Positions 1-9,074 are shown, counted from the first letter of the stretch. The stretch is 64,000 nucleotides of DNA from Sinorhizobium fredii USDA 257 (GCF_000265205.3 NC_018000.1:6121001-6185000), one strand, 5' to 3'. The notes: a model not told the origin generated them from the letters alone. Translations and numbers: made by a program.

Positions 1-2
1 GC

Positions 3-452
3 GGCCTGACGACGATCCTCGAAAAGTCGCTCGGTGCGGTTGCCAAGGGCGGCCGTTCGCCGTTGGCCGCCGTCTACAGCTACGCCGAACGCGTGACCGA
101 GCACGGCCTAGTCTTCATGGACACGCCCGGCTACGACCCGGTGTCGGCAACCGGCCAGGTGGCAGGCGGAGCCAATGTCATTGCCTTTACGACCGGCCGC
201 GGCAGTTGCTTCGGCTGTCGGCCGGCGCCGTCGATCAAGCTGACCAGCAACACGGCGCTCTACCGGGCAATGGAAGAGGACATGGATATCGATTGCGGGG
301 TGATCGCCTCCGGCGAGGCGACGATTGCCGGGCTCGGCCGCCAGATCTTCGATCTGATCATCGACACGGCTTCGGGCAGCAAGACGAAGAGCGAACTTTT
401 CGGTTACGGCGACAACGAATTCGTCCCCTGGCATCTGGGGGCGACATTGTAG
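3..452 (+). CDS. Altronate dehydratase (UxaA) family protein, C-terminal part
   Basis: The reading frame is open from the left edge and ends at a TAG at 450-452, so only the last 149 residues are present. They match the C-terminal half of the UxaA/GarD sugar-acid dehydratases, with the glycine-rich stretch QVAGGANVIAFTTGRGSCFG followed by a conserved PSIK and a closing NEFVPWHLGATL. The family removes water from aldonic acids such as altronate, galactarate or fuconate to give 2-keto-3-deoxy acids. The gene lies just upstream of a sugar dehydrogenase, a sugar ABC importer and a lactonase-like protein, so a sugar-acid dehydratase in the same pathway is the natural reading. The exact substrate cannot be told from this fragment. 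Confidence 0.85.
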   Translation, partial: GLTTILEKSLGAVAKGGRSPLAAVYSYAERVTEHGLVFMDTPGYDPVSATGQVAGGANVIAFTTGRGSCFGCRPAPSIKLTSNTALYRAMEEDMDIDCGVIASGEATIAGLGRQIFDLIIDTASGSKTKSELFGYGDNEFVPWHLGATL

Positions 453-465
453 GAGGCAGGTGACT

Positions 466-524
466 ACCCCTCATCCGCCTGCCGGCACCTTCTCCCCGCC
501 CTGCGGGGAGGGCTAAGGGTGAGG
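466..524. repeat. RIME-like intergenic palindromic repeat fragment
   Basis: The gap after the dehydratase gene carries CCCTCATCC..., a perfect 8-bp stem (492-499 with 503-510, CTCCCCGC/GCGGGGAG) and ...GGGTGAGGG, giving nested inverted repeats. Similar CCCTCATCC / TCTCCCC modules lie at 18007-18060, 39952-40109 and 50109-50284. This layout is typical of the mosaic repeats (RIME) scattered between genes in rhizobia. It may act as a weak terminator between the dehydratase and aldo/keto reductase genes. Confidence 0.6.
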
Positions 525-596
525 GCAAAGGGCCGGGTGAGGAGCTGCCCCGCTCTTGAATTGAGAATGGGCATCCTTGGAGGGAGGAGACAAGGA

Positions 597-1616
597 ATGC
601 AGACGAGAAAGATCGGCCGTACGGATCTCGAGGTGACCGAATACAGTTTCGGGACCGCAGGGCTCGGCGGCCTCTATCGCGAATGCACGCGCGAGGCGGC
701 GCTGGCGACGCTCGACGCCGCTTGGAATTCAGGCATCCGCTATTTCGACACGGCGCCCTATTACGGTCTCGGTCTTGCCGAGCGCCGGGTCGGCGATTTC
801 CTGCGCGGCAAGCCGCGCGACAGCTACGTGCTCTCGACCAAGGTCGGCCGCCTGCTTCACCCGGTCCCGGAAGACAAGGTCCCCGACTATTCCTACGTCA
901 AGGCGCTGAATTTCGACGTCACCTATGATTACGGGTATGACGCGATCATGCGGTCGGTGGAGTTCAGCTATGCCCGTCTCGGACTTAACCGCATCGATAT
1001 TCTCTATGTCCACGATATAGGCGGCTACACCCACGGGACGGCGAAGAACGCCGTCTATCTCCGGCAACTGCTCGATTCCGGCTTGAAGGCGCTGGAGGAG
1101 CTGAAGGCGGGCGGCGCCATTTCGGCCTATGGCCTGGGTGTCAACGAAGTCCCCGTCTGCCTCGACGTGATGCGCCAGGCGGATATCGACTGCATCCTGC
1201 TTGCCGGCCGTTACACGCTTCTCGATCGATCGGCGGTCGCGGAACTCATCCCGCTCTGCGAGAAGAAGCAGACCTCGCTCGTCGTCGGTGGCGTCTTCAA
1301 TTCTGGCATCCTCGCCACCGGCCCGGTGCAAGGGGCGCATTTCGACTACATGCCGGCGACGGAAGAGATCCGTGCGAAGGTGGCGGCGATGGAGCGGATT
1401 GCCAGCGAGCGCGGCTTGCCGCTTGCGGCGCCCGCCCTTCAGTTTCCGTTGGCCAATCCTCAGGTCGCCTCGGTCCTGCTCGGCACCGCCAAGCCCTCAA
1501 GCCTCGAGCGCAACATGGAGCTGACCCGAAGGAAGATAGCGCCGGAAGATTTCGCCGTCTTCGAGCCTCACACGCTCGTAGCCCCAGCGCTCGGAGCGGA
1601 GGCTGTGAGGGTCTGA
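597..1616 (+). CDS. Aldo/keto reductase, likely L-fucose/D-threo-aldose dehydrogenase type
   Basis: A 339-residue aldo/keto reductase. The start at the ATG at 597 is chosen because a strong AGGGAGGAGACAAGGA ribosome site precedes it and the protein then begins with the family opening MQTRKIGRTDLEV. The catalytic tetrad is visible as D51 and Y56 (FDTAPYYG), K82 (STKVG) and H139 (YVHDIGG). Sequences of this type oxidise free aldoses (L-fucose, D-arabinose, or pyridoxal in some members) with NAD(P), giving the lactone. The neighbours fit: a sugar importer just downstream and an amidohydrolase of the lactonase type in the same cluster. The substrate assignment is inferred; the enzyme class is certain. 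Confidence 0.85.
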   Translation: MQTRKIGRTDLEVTEYSFGTAGLGGLYRECTREAALATLDAAWNSGIRYFDTAPYYGLGLAERRVGDFLRGKPRDSYVLSTKVGRLLHPVPEDKVPDYSYVKALNFDVTYDYGYDAIMRSVEFSYARLGLNRIDILYVHDIGGYTHGTAKNAVYLRQLLDSGLKALEELKAGGAISAYGLGVNEVPVCLDVMRQADIDCILLAGRYTLLDRSAVAELIPLCEKKQTSLVVGGVFNSGILATGPVQGAHFDYMPATEEIRAKVAAMERIASERGLPLAAPALQFPLANPQVASVLLGTAKPSSLERNMELTRRKIAPEDFAVFEPHTLVAPALGAEAVRV

Positions 1617-1739
1617 TTGTCTCGCCGGCTGCCGAGAGCGGCGGCGATCCTTTTTGCGTCCTGGAGGAACGCAATGAAGCGGGCGTATCGAAGTGGGGCT
1701 TGCCAACTCGATTTGTCTGAACTAGCGTGTCGAAATGTT

Positions 1740-1753
1740 TTTTATTGATAAAA
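1740..1753. promoter_or_regulatory. AT-rich inverted repeat upstream of sugar ABC operon
   Basis: The 205-bp gap between the aldo/keto reductase and the binding-protein gene contains TTTTATTGATAAAA, a perfect 6-bp inverted repeat around TG, about 70 bp upstream of the binding-protein start. It stands out in GC-rich surroundings and may be part of the promoter or an operator for the transporter. No regulator gene is present in the window to pair with it. Confidence 0.3.
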
Positions 1754-1821
1754 GACGATCTGCAAGCACCTGGCGGATTGGTCTCGCTAACGGAACAAGG
1801 TGTAATGAGAGGAGAAACTTG

Positions 1822-2811
1822 ATGAGCATGACCAGACGCATTCTTTCCCGCCGCGCCTTCAACGCCCTGGCCGGCGCCGCCTTCGCCGTTGCGATGGCGC
1901 CCGCGACGTCTTTCGCGCAGGACGTCACCATCCCGATCATCGTGAAGGACACGACCTCCTTTTACTGGCAGATTGTGTTGGCGGGCGCGCGTGCCGCCGG
2001 CAAGGACCTCGGCGTCAACGTGCCGGAACTCGGCGCACAATCCGAATCCGACATCAACGGCCAGATCAGCATCCTAGAGAACGCCGTCGCCGGCGCGCCG
2101 GCCGCGGTGGTCATCGCTCCGACCGAGTTCAAGGCACTTGGCAAGCCGATCGACGAGGCCGCCAAGGCGGTGCCGGTCATCGGCATCGATTCGGGTGCTG
2201 ATTCGAAGGCCTTCAGTTCGTTCCTGACGACTGACAACGTCCAGGGCGGCCGCATCGCCGCCGACGGTCTTGCCGCCGCGATCAAGGAAGCGACCGGAAA
2301 GGAAGAGGGCGAGGTCGCCATCATCACCAGCCTGCCGGGCGTCGGTTCGCTCGACCAGCGCCGCGAAGGCTTCCTCGACCAGGTCAAGACCAAGTATCCT
2401 GGCCTCAAGGTGGTTGCCGACAAATATGCCGACGGCCAGGCGACGACCGGCCTCAACATCATGACCGACCTGATCACCGCCAATCCGAATCTCGTCGGCG
2501 TCTTCGCCTCCAACCTGATCATGGCGCAGGGCGCCGGCCAGGCGATCGCCGAGAACAAGCTCGGCGACAAGATCAAGGTCATCGGCTTCGACAGCGACGA
2601 AAAGACCGTCGGCTTCCTCAAGGAAGGCGTGCTGGCCGGTCTCGTCGTGCAGGATCCCTATCGCATGGGTTATGATGGCGTGAAGACGGCGCTTGCGGTT
2701 TCGAAAGGCGAAAAGGTCGAGGCCAATGTCGACACCGGCGCGAACCTGGTCACCAAGGCCAACATGGCCGAGCCGAAGATCGACGCGCTCCTGAACCCGA
2801 AGGTCAACTGA
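1822..2811 (+). CDS. Sugar ABC transporter periplasmic binding protein (ribose/RbsB type)
   Basis: A 329-residue periplasmic-binding-protein-like I sugar receptor. The ATG at 1822 follows an AGGAGAAACTTG ribosome site and opens a signal peptide: the n-region has a twin arginine (LSRRAFNA), then a hydrophobic alanine-rich stretch, and cleavage is likely after SFA. The mature part begins DVTIPIIVKDTTSFYWQIV and has the two-lobed fold features of RbsB/XylF proteins (GAQSESDINGQ, VIGIDSGAD, VIGFDSDEKTV). It should capture a monosaccharide in the periplasm and deliver it to the permease encoded two genes downstream. The twin arginine suggests possible Tat export, unusual for this family, but a Sec signal is equally possible. 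Confidence 0.92.
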   Translation: MSMTRRILSRRAFNALAGAAFAVAMAPATSFAQDVTIPIIVKDTTSFYWQIVLAGARAAGKDLGVNVPELGAQSESDINGQISILENAVAGAPAAVVIAPTEFKALGKPIDEAAKAVPVIGIDSGADSKAFSSFLTTDNVQGGRIAADGLAAAIKEATGKEEGEVAIITSLPGVGSLDQRREGFLDQVKTKYPGLKVVADKYADGQATTGLNIMTDLITANPNLVGVFASNLIMAQGAGQAIAENKLGDKIKVIGFDSDEKTVGFLKEGVLAGLVVQDPYRMGYDGVKTALAVSKGEKVEANVDTGANLVTKANMAEPKIDALLNPKVN

Positions 2812-2921
2812 CCTGTCGCCAATGAGTCGTGGCGTTTGGGTCACCTGCGCCACGACCCGTCTTGGCGCGACGGCCGGCCGGAGAAGCCGACCGTCGCGGA
2901 CCGGAAAGTGAGGAGGGTGTT

Positions 2922-4463
2922 ATGACGGGGCTTCAAGAGGTCAGCCAGCGGCACGAGGAGGCGCTCGAGGCGGCCGTGCCGAAAGGCAAGCCGATCCTGG
3001 AACTGCGCGGCCTGCAGAAGAACTATGGCGCCGTCCAGGCGCTGAAGCCTGCGAACATCACCTTTCTCTCCGGGGAGGTTCACGCGATCGTCGGCGAAAA
3101 CGGCGCCGGCAAGTCGACGCTGATCAAGCTTCTGACCGGCGTCATTCCGCGGACCGCCGGCGAAGTGTTCTGGCAAGGTGAGTCTGTTCAACTCGCGAGC
3201 CCCAACGAGGCGATCGCCCGCGGCATCAACGCGGTTCACCAGGAAGTGGTCCTCTGTCCGCACCTGAGCGTGGCGGCCAACATGTTCCTCGGCGACGAGA
3301 TGAACCGCCGCGGTGTCATGCGCAAGCGGGCAATGACGGATGCGGCCCAGGGCGTTCTCGACGACCTCGGCTTCAACCTGCCGGCCAACGCGACGCTCGG
3401 CAGCCTGACGATCGGCCAGCAGCAGTTGGTCGCGACCGCGCGCGCCGCCATGCGCGGCACCCGCTTCCTGATCTTCGACGAGCCGACGGCCTATCTGACG
3501 CGGCAGGAATCGGCCCAGCTCTTCCGCCTCATTCGCCGGCTGCAGGGCGAGGGCGTCACCATCGTCTATATCAGCCATCGGCTCGAGGAAGTCTTCGAGC
3601 TTGCCGACCGCGTCTCGGTGCTGCGCGACGGGACCCATGTCGGCACGCGCGGTATATCCGAGACGAATGAGGCGGAACTGATCGCGCTGATGATCAACCG
3701 CACCATCGAGCAGATCTATCACAAGGAGCAGTTTGCTTTAGGCGAGACCATCGTCGAGGCGCGCGGGCTCTCCGGCCCCGGTTTCAGCGACATATCGCTT
3801 TCCGTCCGGGCCGGCGAGATCGTCGGGCTCTATGGCCTGATCGGCGCAGGGCGCAGCGAATTCGCGCTCGGCCTCTACGGCCGTCATCCGCTCACCGCCG
3901 GAGAGGTCTATTGGCAGGGCCGCAAGGTCGAGATCGACCATGAGCGCAAGGCGATGGAACTCGGCATCGCGCTCGCGCCGGAAAGCCGCCGCGACCAGGG
4001 CCTTTGCCTCAACCTGCCGATCGGCCTCAACATCAACCTGCCGGTGTTTCGCAGGCTGACGCGCGGCTTGACGATCAACCGCGCCGAGGAGGCCGCCAAT
4101 GCCGAACGCCAGATCCGCGACCTGCAGATCAAGACGCCGTCGCGCCGGGTGCTCGCCTCCGCCATGTCCGGCGGCAACCAGCAGAAGATTGTCATCGGCA
4201 AGTGGCTGAGCCACGGAGCCAAGCTGTTCATCTTCGACGAGCCGACTGTGGGCGTCGACGTCGGCACTAAGGCAGAAATCTACCGGCTCTTCGCGCGCTT
4301 GCTGGAAAATGGGGCGGGGATCATCCTGATCTCCTCCTATCTGCCGGAAGTCTACGAGCTTGCGGACCGGCTGCACGTATTCCGCCAGGGACGACTCGTG
4401 GCAAGCCATGATTACCGCGCCGCCAGCCACGAGGATGTCCTGGCGCAGGCGATCAATGCCTGA
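2922..4463 (+). CDS. Sugar ABC transporter ATP-binding protein (RbsA type, two ATPase domains)
   Basis: A 513-residue fused double ATPase of the ribose/xylose importer class. The ATG at 2922 has GAGGAGGGTGTT just upstream. The N-terminal domain has a full Walker A (GENGAGKSTLIK), a signature-like SLTIGQQQLV and Walker B (LIFDEPTAYLT). The second domain has the degenerate A-loop typical of the family (GLIGAGRSE), then SGGNQQKIVIGKWL and FDEPTVGVDVG. It energises uptake with the flanking binding protein and permease. It is separated by about 110 bp from the binding-protein gene and 39 bp from the permease gene, which fits one operon. Confidence 0.93.
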   Translation: MTGLQEVSQRHEEALEAAVPKGKPILELRGLQKNYGAVQALKPANITFLSGEVHAIVGENGAGKSTLIKLLTGVIPRTAGEVFWQGESVQLASPNEAIARGINAVHQEVVLCPHLSVAANMFLGDEMNRRGVMRKRAMTDAAQGVLDDLGFNLPANATLGSLTIGQQQLVATARAAMRGTRFLIFDEPTAYLTRQESAQLFRLIRRLQGEGVTIVYISHRLEEVFELADRVSVLRDGTHVGTRGISETNEAELIALMINRTIEQIYHKEQFALGETIVEARGLSGPGFSDISLSVRAGEIVGLYGLIGAGRSEFALGLYGRHPLTAGEVYWQGRKVEIDHERKAMELGIALAPESRRDQGLCLNLPIGLNINLPVFRRLTRGLTINRAEEAANAERQIRDLQIKTPSRRVLASAMSGGNQQKIVIGKWLSHGAKLFIFDEPTVGVDVGTKAEIYRLFARLLENGAGIILISSYLPEVYELADRLHVFRQGRLVASHDYRAASHEDVLAQAINA

Positions 4464-4502
4464 GCGTTTCGAGCGAATAAGAAAGACTGCAGGGAGGACG
4501 GA

Positions 4503-5480
4503 ATGAGTGTGGAAACGGTAGAAAGCAGCGCAGGTCCGACGCCGAAGAGAGGGGTCAGCATCCTGTTCGGGCTGACGCTCCTCGGGCTACTGGTCGTGCT
4601 CTGGCTGCTGCTTGGCCTGGCGACGAGCGCCTTCTGGACGCCGAACAATATCAGCAACCTGCTGCGCCAGGGGGCGATGACCGCGATCCTCGCGGTCGGC
4701 CAGACCTTCGTGATCATCACCGCCGGCATCGACCTGTCGGTCGGCGCGGTCGTCGGCTTCAGCAGCGTCGTCGTCGCCTGGCTGCTGGCCGCCGGCGTGC
4801 CGCTCTGGCTGGCGCTCGTCGCAACGCTGGCGATCGGCGTGCTGATCGGCGCATTTCACGCCTTCGGCATCGTTCGCATGGGCCTGCCGCCCTTCATCAT
4901 CACGCTGGCGACGCTGACATCGTTGCGCGGTATAGGCCTGCTGGTCACAAACGGTTCGACGATCTCGATCACCAACGAGGCCTTCACCAATTTCTCGCGC
5001 GCCGACTTTCTCGGTGTCCCGAGCCTTTTCTGGATGGTGATCGTCGTCGCGATTCCGGCCTACGTCTTCCTGCATTTGAGCCGCTTCGGCCGCTATCTCT
5101 TTGCCGTCGGCTCGAACAGCGAGGCGGCCCGCCTGTCCGGCGTCAACGTCAACCGGACGATCTATCTCGCTTATATTCTGTCTTCGACCTGCGCCGCCTT
5201 TGTCGGCCTGCTGCTCGCCTCGCGCATCGGCATCGGCAACGCCACGCAGGCGGAGGGCTGGGAATTGCAGGCGATCGCCTCGTCGGTCATCGGCGGGACC
5301 AGCCTTTTCGGCGCCGTCGGCTCTGTGCACGGACCGCTGCTCGGCGCCTTCATCCTGGCGACCATCAACAACGGCGCCAATCTGTTGAACGTCAACTCCT
5401 TCTGGCAACGCATCATCACCGGTCTGCTGATCATCGTGATCGTCTATTTCGACCAGCTCAGGCGCCGGGGGTCGCGTTGA
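4503..5480 (+). CDS. Sugar ABC transporter permease (RbsC type)
   Basis: A 325-residue inner-membrane permease with about eight to ten hydrophobic helices, starting at an ATG behind an AGGGAGGACGGA ribosome site. It has the family pattern TFVIITAGIDLSVGAVVGFS in the first third and GGTSLFGAVGSVHGPLLGA near the C terminus, both hallmarks of BPD_transp_2 (RbsC/XylH) permeases. It forms the channel of the importer encoded with the two upstream genes. The C terminus is short and basic (LRRRGSR). Confidence 0.92.
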   Translation: MSVETVESSAGPTPKRGVSILFGLTLLGLLVVLWLLLGLATSAFWTPNNISNLLRQGAMTAILAVGQTFVIITAGIDLSVGAVVGFSSVVVAWLLAAGVPLWLALVATLAIGVLIGAFHAFGIVRMGLPPFIITLATLTSLRGIGLLVTNGSTISITNEAFTNFSRADFLGVPSLFWMVIVVAIPAYVFLHLSRFGRYLFAVGSNSEAARLSGVNVNRTIYLAYILSSTCAAFVGLLLASRIGIGNATQAEGWELQAIASSVIGGTSLFGAVGSVHGPLLGAFILATINNGANLLNVNSFWQRIITGLLIIVIVYFDQLRRRGSR

Positions 5481-5533
5481 ACGGCGATTGGCCAATGCCG
5501 GCCGGATCGCGCTTCGGAATCTAGGAAAGCCCC

Positions 5534-6556
5534 ATGAAAGTTGTCGTCTGTTCAGAACCCGGTCGCCTGGAAATCACCGATCGACCCCGGCCGGCGGCGC
5601 CCGCCGAGGGTCGGGTTCGTCTTGCCGTTCGCCAGGTCGGGATATGCGGCACCGACTATCACATCTTCGAAGGCAAGCATCCGTTTCTCGAATATCCGCG
5701 CGTTATGGGCCACGAGATTTCCGCGACCGTGATCGAGGCAGGCCCGGGTTCCCGGCTCGATCCGGGCATGCTGGTGGTCGTCAATCCCTATATCTCCTGC
5801 GGTAGCTGCATTGCCTGCCGGAGGGGGAAGCCGAATTGCTGCACGGCGATCCGGGTTCTCGGCGTCCACACCGACGGCGCCTTCTGCGAAGAGATCCTCA
5901 TGCCCGAGCAGAACCTCTATCCGGCGAACGGTCTTTCTCCCGAAGCCGCAGCGACGGTGGAGTTCCTGGCGATCGGCGCCCATGCGGTCAGGCGGTCAGG
6001 GGTGGCGCCCGGCGCCAGGTCCCTGGTGATCGGCGCCGGCCCGATCGGCCTCGGGACGGCGATTTTCTCGCGGATTGCCGGACACGAGGTAACGCTTCTC
6101 GATACAAGCGCCGAGCGACTGGGTTTCGCGGCGAACGAGCTCGGCTTTTCGGGCGGCCTTCTGGCCGGTGAGGGGCTGGAAAAGGCCGTCGCCCAAGCGA
6201 CGGATGGCGATGGCTTCGACGTCGTTTTCGACGCCACCGGCAATGCCACGTCGATGGAACGCTCCTTTGCCCATGTCGCCCATGGCGGGACGCTAGTGTT
6301 CGTCAGCGTGGTGAAGAACGACATCCGCTTCTCCGACCCGGAATTCCACAAGCGCGAGACGACGCTGGTGGCGAGCCGCAATGCGACGCGCGAGGACTTC
6401 GATCACGTTATCGCGTCGATCGGCAGCGGCCTGGTCCCGGTGGACAGGCTCGTGACCCACAGGACGACCCTCGACCAGGCGGTGCACGACTTGCCGCGTT
6501 GGGCGCACGACAAGGCGGGCCTTGTGAAGGCGGTCATTACGGTGAATGCGGCATGA
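5534..6556 (+). CDS. Zinc-containing alcohol dehydrogenase (MDR family)
   Basis: A 340-residue medium-chain dehydrogenase. Catalytic zinc ligands are visible at C38 (GICGTDYH) and H60-E61 (MGHE); the structural zinc site has four cysteines at 89, 92, 95 and 103 (CGSCIACRRGKPNCC). The NAD-binding fold follows (VIGAGPIGLGTA). It lies 53 bp after the permease gene, and its stop overlaps the start of the amidohydrolase gene, so it is in the catabolic operon. In a fucose-like pathway it could oxidise the 2-keto-3-deoxy acid, a step otherwise done by a short-chain dehydrogenase; this is inference. Threonine- or sorbitol-dehydrogenase annotations would be over-specific. Confidence 0.85.
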   Translation: MKVVVCSEPGRLEITDRPRPAAPAEGRVRLAVRQVGICGTDYHIFEGKHPFLEYPRVMGHEISATVIEAGPGSRLDPGMLVVVNPYISCGSCIACRRGKPNCCTAIRVLGVHTDGAFCEEILMPEQNLYPANGLSPEAAATVEFLAIGAHAVRRSGVAPGARSLVIGAGPIGLGTAIFSRIAGHEVTLLDTSAERLGFAANELGFSGGLLAGEGLEKAVAQATDGDGFDVVFDATGNATSMERSFAHVAHGGTLVFVSVVKNDIRFSDPEFHKRETTLVASRNATREDFDHVIASIGSGLVPVDRLVTHRTTLDQAVHDLPRWAHDKAGLVKAVITVNAA

Positions 6557-7389
6557 GCTTCATCGATGCCCACCAGCACTACTGGACCTTGGGGCTTGGT
6601 CACAACGACTGGCCCGGCCCGGACCTTGAACCGATCTTCCGCGACTTTGGACCCGACGATCTCAAGCCCCATCTGAGCGCCGCGGGAATCGGCAGTACCA
6701 TCCTCGTGCAGGCGGCGCCGAATGTCGCCGAAACCGAGTTCCTGCTCGATATCGCCGCGCGGGAAGAGACGGTTGCCGCGGTCGTCGGTTGGGTCGACAT
6801 CCTTGCTGCGGACGCCGGTGCCGAGCTTCGGCGACTGAAAACGCATCCGGAATTCAAGGGCATTCGGCCGATGTTGCAAAGCATCGACGAAACCGCCTGG
6901 ATTCTTCGGCCGGAAGCGATCGCCACGCTTGAGATGCTGCCGCAAATGAACCTCCGTTTCGACGCGCTCGTCCAGCCGCGCCACCTGCCGGTGATCGCTG
7001 TGCTCGCCGATCGCCTGCCGGATCTCGCCATCGTCGTCGATCACGGCGCCAAGCCTTTCATTGCGGAAGGCCGGCTGGAGCCTTGGGCGACGGATATGGC
7101 GGCGCTCGCCCTCCGCCCCAACGTTCACGTCAAGCTGTCGGGGCTTGTGGCCGAGGCCGGCGGAGACTGGTCGGTCGAACGATTGCGGCCCTATGCCGCT
7201 CACCTGGTTGACGTCTTCGGTGCTGAGCGAGTCATGTTCGGCAGCGATTGGCCGGTTGTGCTGCTCGACGCCGACTATGCAGAGTGGTTCGCTGCTGCCC
7301 GGGCGTTGACCGCGACTTGCACGGAAGCGGAGCGGCAGGCGATTTTCCTGGGGACGGCGGCCCGTTTCTACGGAATTTCCGCGGTCTGA
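6553..7389 (+). CDS. Amidohydrolase family protein, probable sugar lactonase (COG3618 type)
   Basis: A 278-residue TIM-barrel amidohydrolase. Its ATG at 6553 overlaps the upstream stop (ATGA), so translation is probably coupled. The metal-binding opening FIDAHQHYW and the C-terminal MFGSDWPV are the marks of the L-fuconolactonase/4-sulfomuconolactone hydrolase group. Members open sugar lactones or related rings. Together with the aldo/keto reductase (lactone-forming) and the dehydratase at the left edge it supplies the middle step of a non-phosphorylative sugar pathway. Which lactone is used is not shown by the sequence. Confidence 0.8.
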   Translation: MSFIDAHQHYWTLGLGHNDWPGPDLEPIFRDFGPDDLKPHLSAAGIGSTILVQAAPNVAETEFLLDIAAREETVAAVVGWVDILAADAGAELRRLKTHPEFKGIRPMLQSIDETAWILRPEAIATLEMLPQMNLRFDALVQPRHLPVIAVLADRLPDLAIVVDHGAKPFIAEGRLEPWATDMAALALRPNVHVKLSGLVAEAGGDWSVERLRPYAAHLVDVFGAERVMFGSDWPVVLLDADYAEWFAAARALTATCTEAERQAIFLGTAARFYGISAV

Positions 7390-7435
7390 GGTACGAACGT
7401 CATAGCGCGACACGCCGGCGCAATGTTATCTCAAT

Positions 7436-7448
7436 ATATTAGTAATAT
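7436..7448. promoter_or_regulatory. AT-rich palindrome upstream of phaZ
   Basis: ATATTAGTAATAT is a perfect 13-base palindrome in the 227-bp gap between the amidohydrolase gene and phaZ, about 170 bp before the phaZ start. Nothing else in this gap looks like a gene. The site could be an operator or an AT-rich upstream promoter element for phaZ. Confidence 0.25.
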
Positions 7449-7616
7449 GATTTCGCTGCGCAACATACCCCAAAATGCAGGGGGCGTTTTTGTTGCGATG
7501 CACAAGAAAAGTGGTAGTCTGCAAGGGATTGCGGACACCAAGACAAACACTCGCAAGCCTTGCGTCGGGACCTGGGAGCGGCGCCGAGATTGATTGAACC
7601 GAGGGGTACGCATCCC

Positions 7617-8891
7617 ATGTTCTACCAGCTTTACGAAATGAACCATGCCATGATGGCACCGTGGCGCACGGCGGCGGATGCCATGCGGCTGGCCTTCAAG
7701 AATCCGATGAATCCGGTCTCGCACACTTATTTCGGCCGCGCCGCGGCCGCGGGGCTGGAAGTCTTCGAACGCGCCACGCGTCGTTACGGCAAGCCGGAAT
7801 TCGGCCTGCCCGAAACGATTATCGACGGGCTGCCGGTGCCGGTCCGCGAAAAGATCGTCTGGCGGGCGCCCTTCTGCAACCTCATCCATTTCGAGCGGTC
7901 GCTGCCGAAGGGGCGGACGCCGGACCCGAAAGTGCTGCTCGTCGCGCCGATGTCCGGACATTATGCGACGCTGCTGCGCGGTACCGTCGAGGCGCTGCTG
8001 CCCCACTCCGACGTGTACATCACGGACTGGATGGATGCCCGGATGGTGCCGCTCAGCGAAGGCACCTTCGACCTCGACGACTATATAGACTACGTCATCC
8101 AGCTCCTGCATTTCCTCGGACCCGACACGCATGTGATCGGCGTCTGCCAGCCGGCGGTACCGGTCCTCGCCGCGGTCGCGCTTATGGAGGCGGACAACGA
8201 CCCGCTCTCGCCGGCGTCGATGACGCTGATGGGCGGTCCGATCGACACGCGCATCAATCCGACCGGTGTCAACCAGCTGGCCGAGCAGCGTCCGGTTGAA
8301 TGGTTCCGCGACAATGTCATCATGCCGGTGCCGTGGCCGCAGCCGGGCTTCATGCGCATGGTCTATCCGGGCTTCCTGCAGCTCTCGGGCTTCATGTCGA
8401 TGAATCTCGATCGCCATCTGGTCGCCCATAAGGAGTTCTTCGCCCATCTCGTCAAGAATGACGGCGATGCCGCCGACAAGCACCGCGATTTCTATGACGA
8501 ATATCTCGCGGTCATGGACCTGACGGCGGAATTCTATCTGCAGACGGTGCAGGTGGTGTTCATGCAGCATGCGCTGCCGAAGGGCGAGATGACGCATCGC
8601 GGCAAGCGCGTCGATCCGACGGCGATCCGCAGAACGGCCCTGCTGACCGTCGAGGGCGAGAACGACGACATTTCCGGCGTCGGCCAGACCAAGGCGGCGC
8701 AGACGATCTGCACCAACATCCCGGACTACATGCGCCAGCACTACATGCAGCCGGATGTCGGGCACTACGGCGTCTTCAACGGCTCTCGCTTCCGCGGCGA
8801 GATCGCGCCCCGCATCGTCGCCTTCCAGCGCCAGCATTCGCGCCACTCGAAACCGGTGAAGCAGATCATCAAGGGCGGCAAGTCGGCCTAA
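7617..8891 (+). CDS. phaZ: Intracellular polyhydroxybutyrate depolymerase
   Basis: A 424-residue protein that breaks down storage PHB granules inside the cell. The start is the ATG at 7617 (MFYQLYEMNHAMM), the conserved beginning of the family; the open frame extends upstream without support. The nucleophile is a cysteine in a lipase-box-like turn (C177 in VIGVCQPAVPVL), with the acid in VEGENDD (about D350) and the histidine in DVGHYGVF (H383). This Cys-Asp-His arrangement is that of the Ralstonia PhaZa1 type, not the serine of extracellular depolymerases. The gene stands alone. PHB turnover is important in rhizobia. Confidence 0.93.
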   Translation: MFYQLYEMNHAMMAPWRTAADAMRLAFKNPMNPVSHTYFGRAAAAGLEVFERATRRYGKPEFGLPETIIDGLPVPVREKIVWRAPFCNLIHFERSLPKGRTPDPKVLLVAPMSGHYATLLRGTVEALLPHSDVYITDWMDARMVPLSEGTFDLDDYIDYVIQLLHFLGPDTHVIGVCQPAVPVLAAVALMEADNDPLSPASMTLMGGPIDTRINPTGVNQLAEQRPVEWFRDNVIMPVPWPQPGFMRMVYPGFLQLSGFMSMNLDRHLVAHKEFFAHLVKNDGDAADKHRDFYDEYLAVMDLTAEFYLQTVQVVFMQHALPKGEMTHRGKRVDPTAIRRTALLTVEGENDDISGVGQTKAAQTICTNIPDYMRQHYMQPDVGHYGVFNGSRFRGEIAPRIVAFQRQHSRHSKPVKQIIKGGKSA

Positions 8892-9074
8892 GGGCCGTCG
8901 CCGCCGGGCCGATCCGAATATCCCTCGGACCAAACTGCGGCAGCGATTTGCTACCGCAGAGTCAAGGGCTTGTCCGATTCGCATCCGGTGCATCTTGCAG
9001 ACATCTTCGGTCTTTCCCACATCGTCTTCATCGGGCCGCAACGGGCGGCCCGCTGACTGCGAGGAATACTGAAG

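Noticed and set aside
8935..8959. Imperfect hairpin after phaZ (CTGCGGCAGC / GCTACCGCAG)
   Set aside because: The stem has a mismatch and no T-run follows, so I did not call a terminator.
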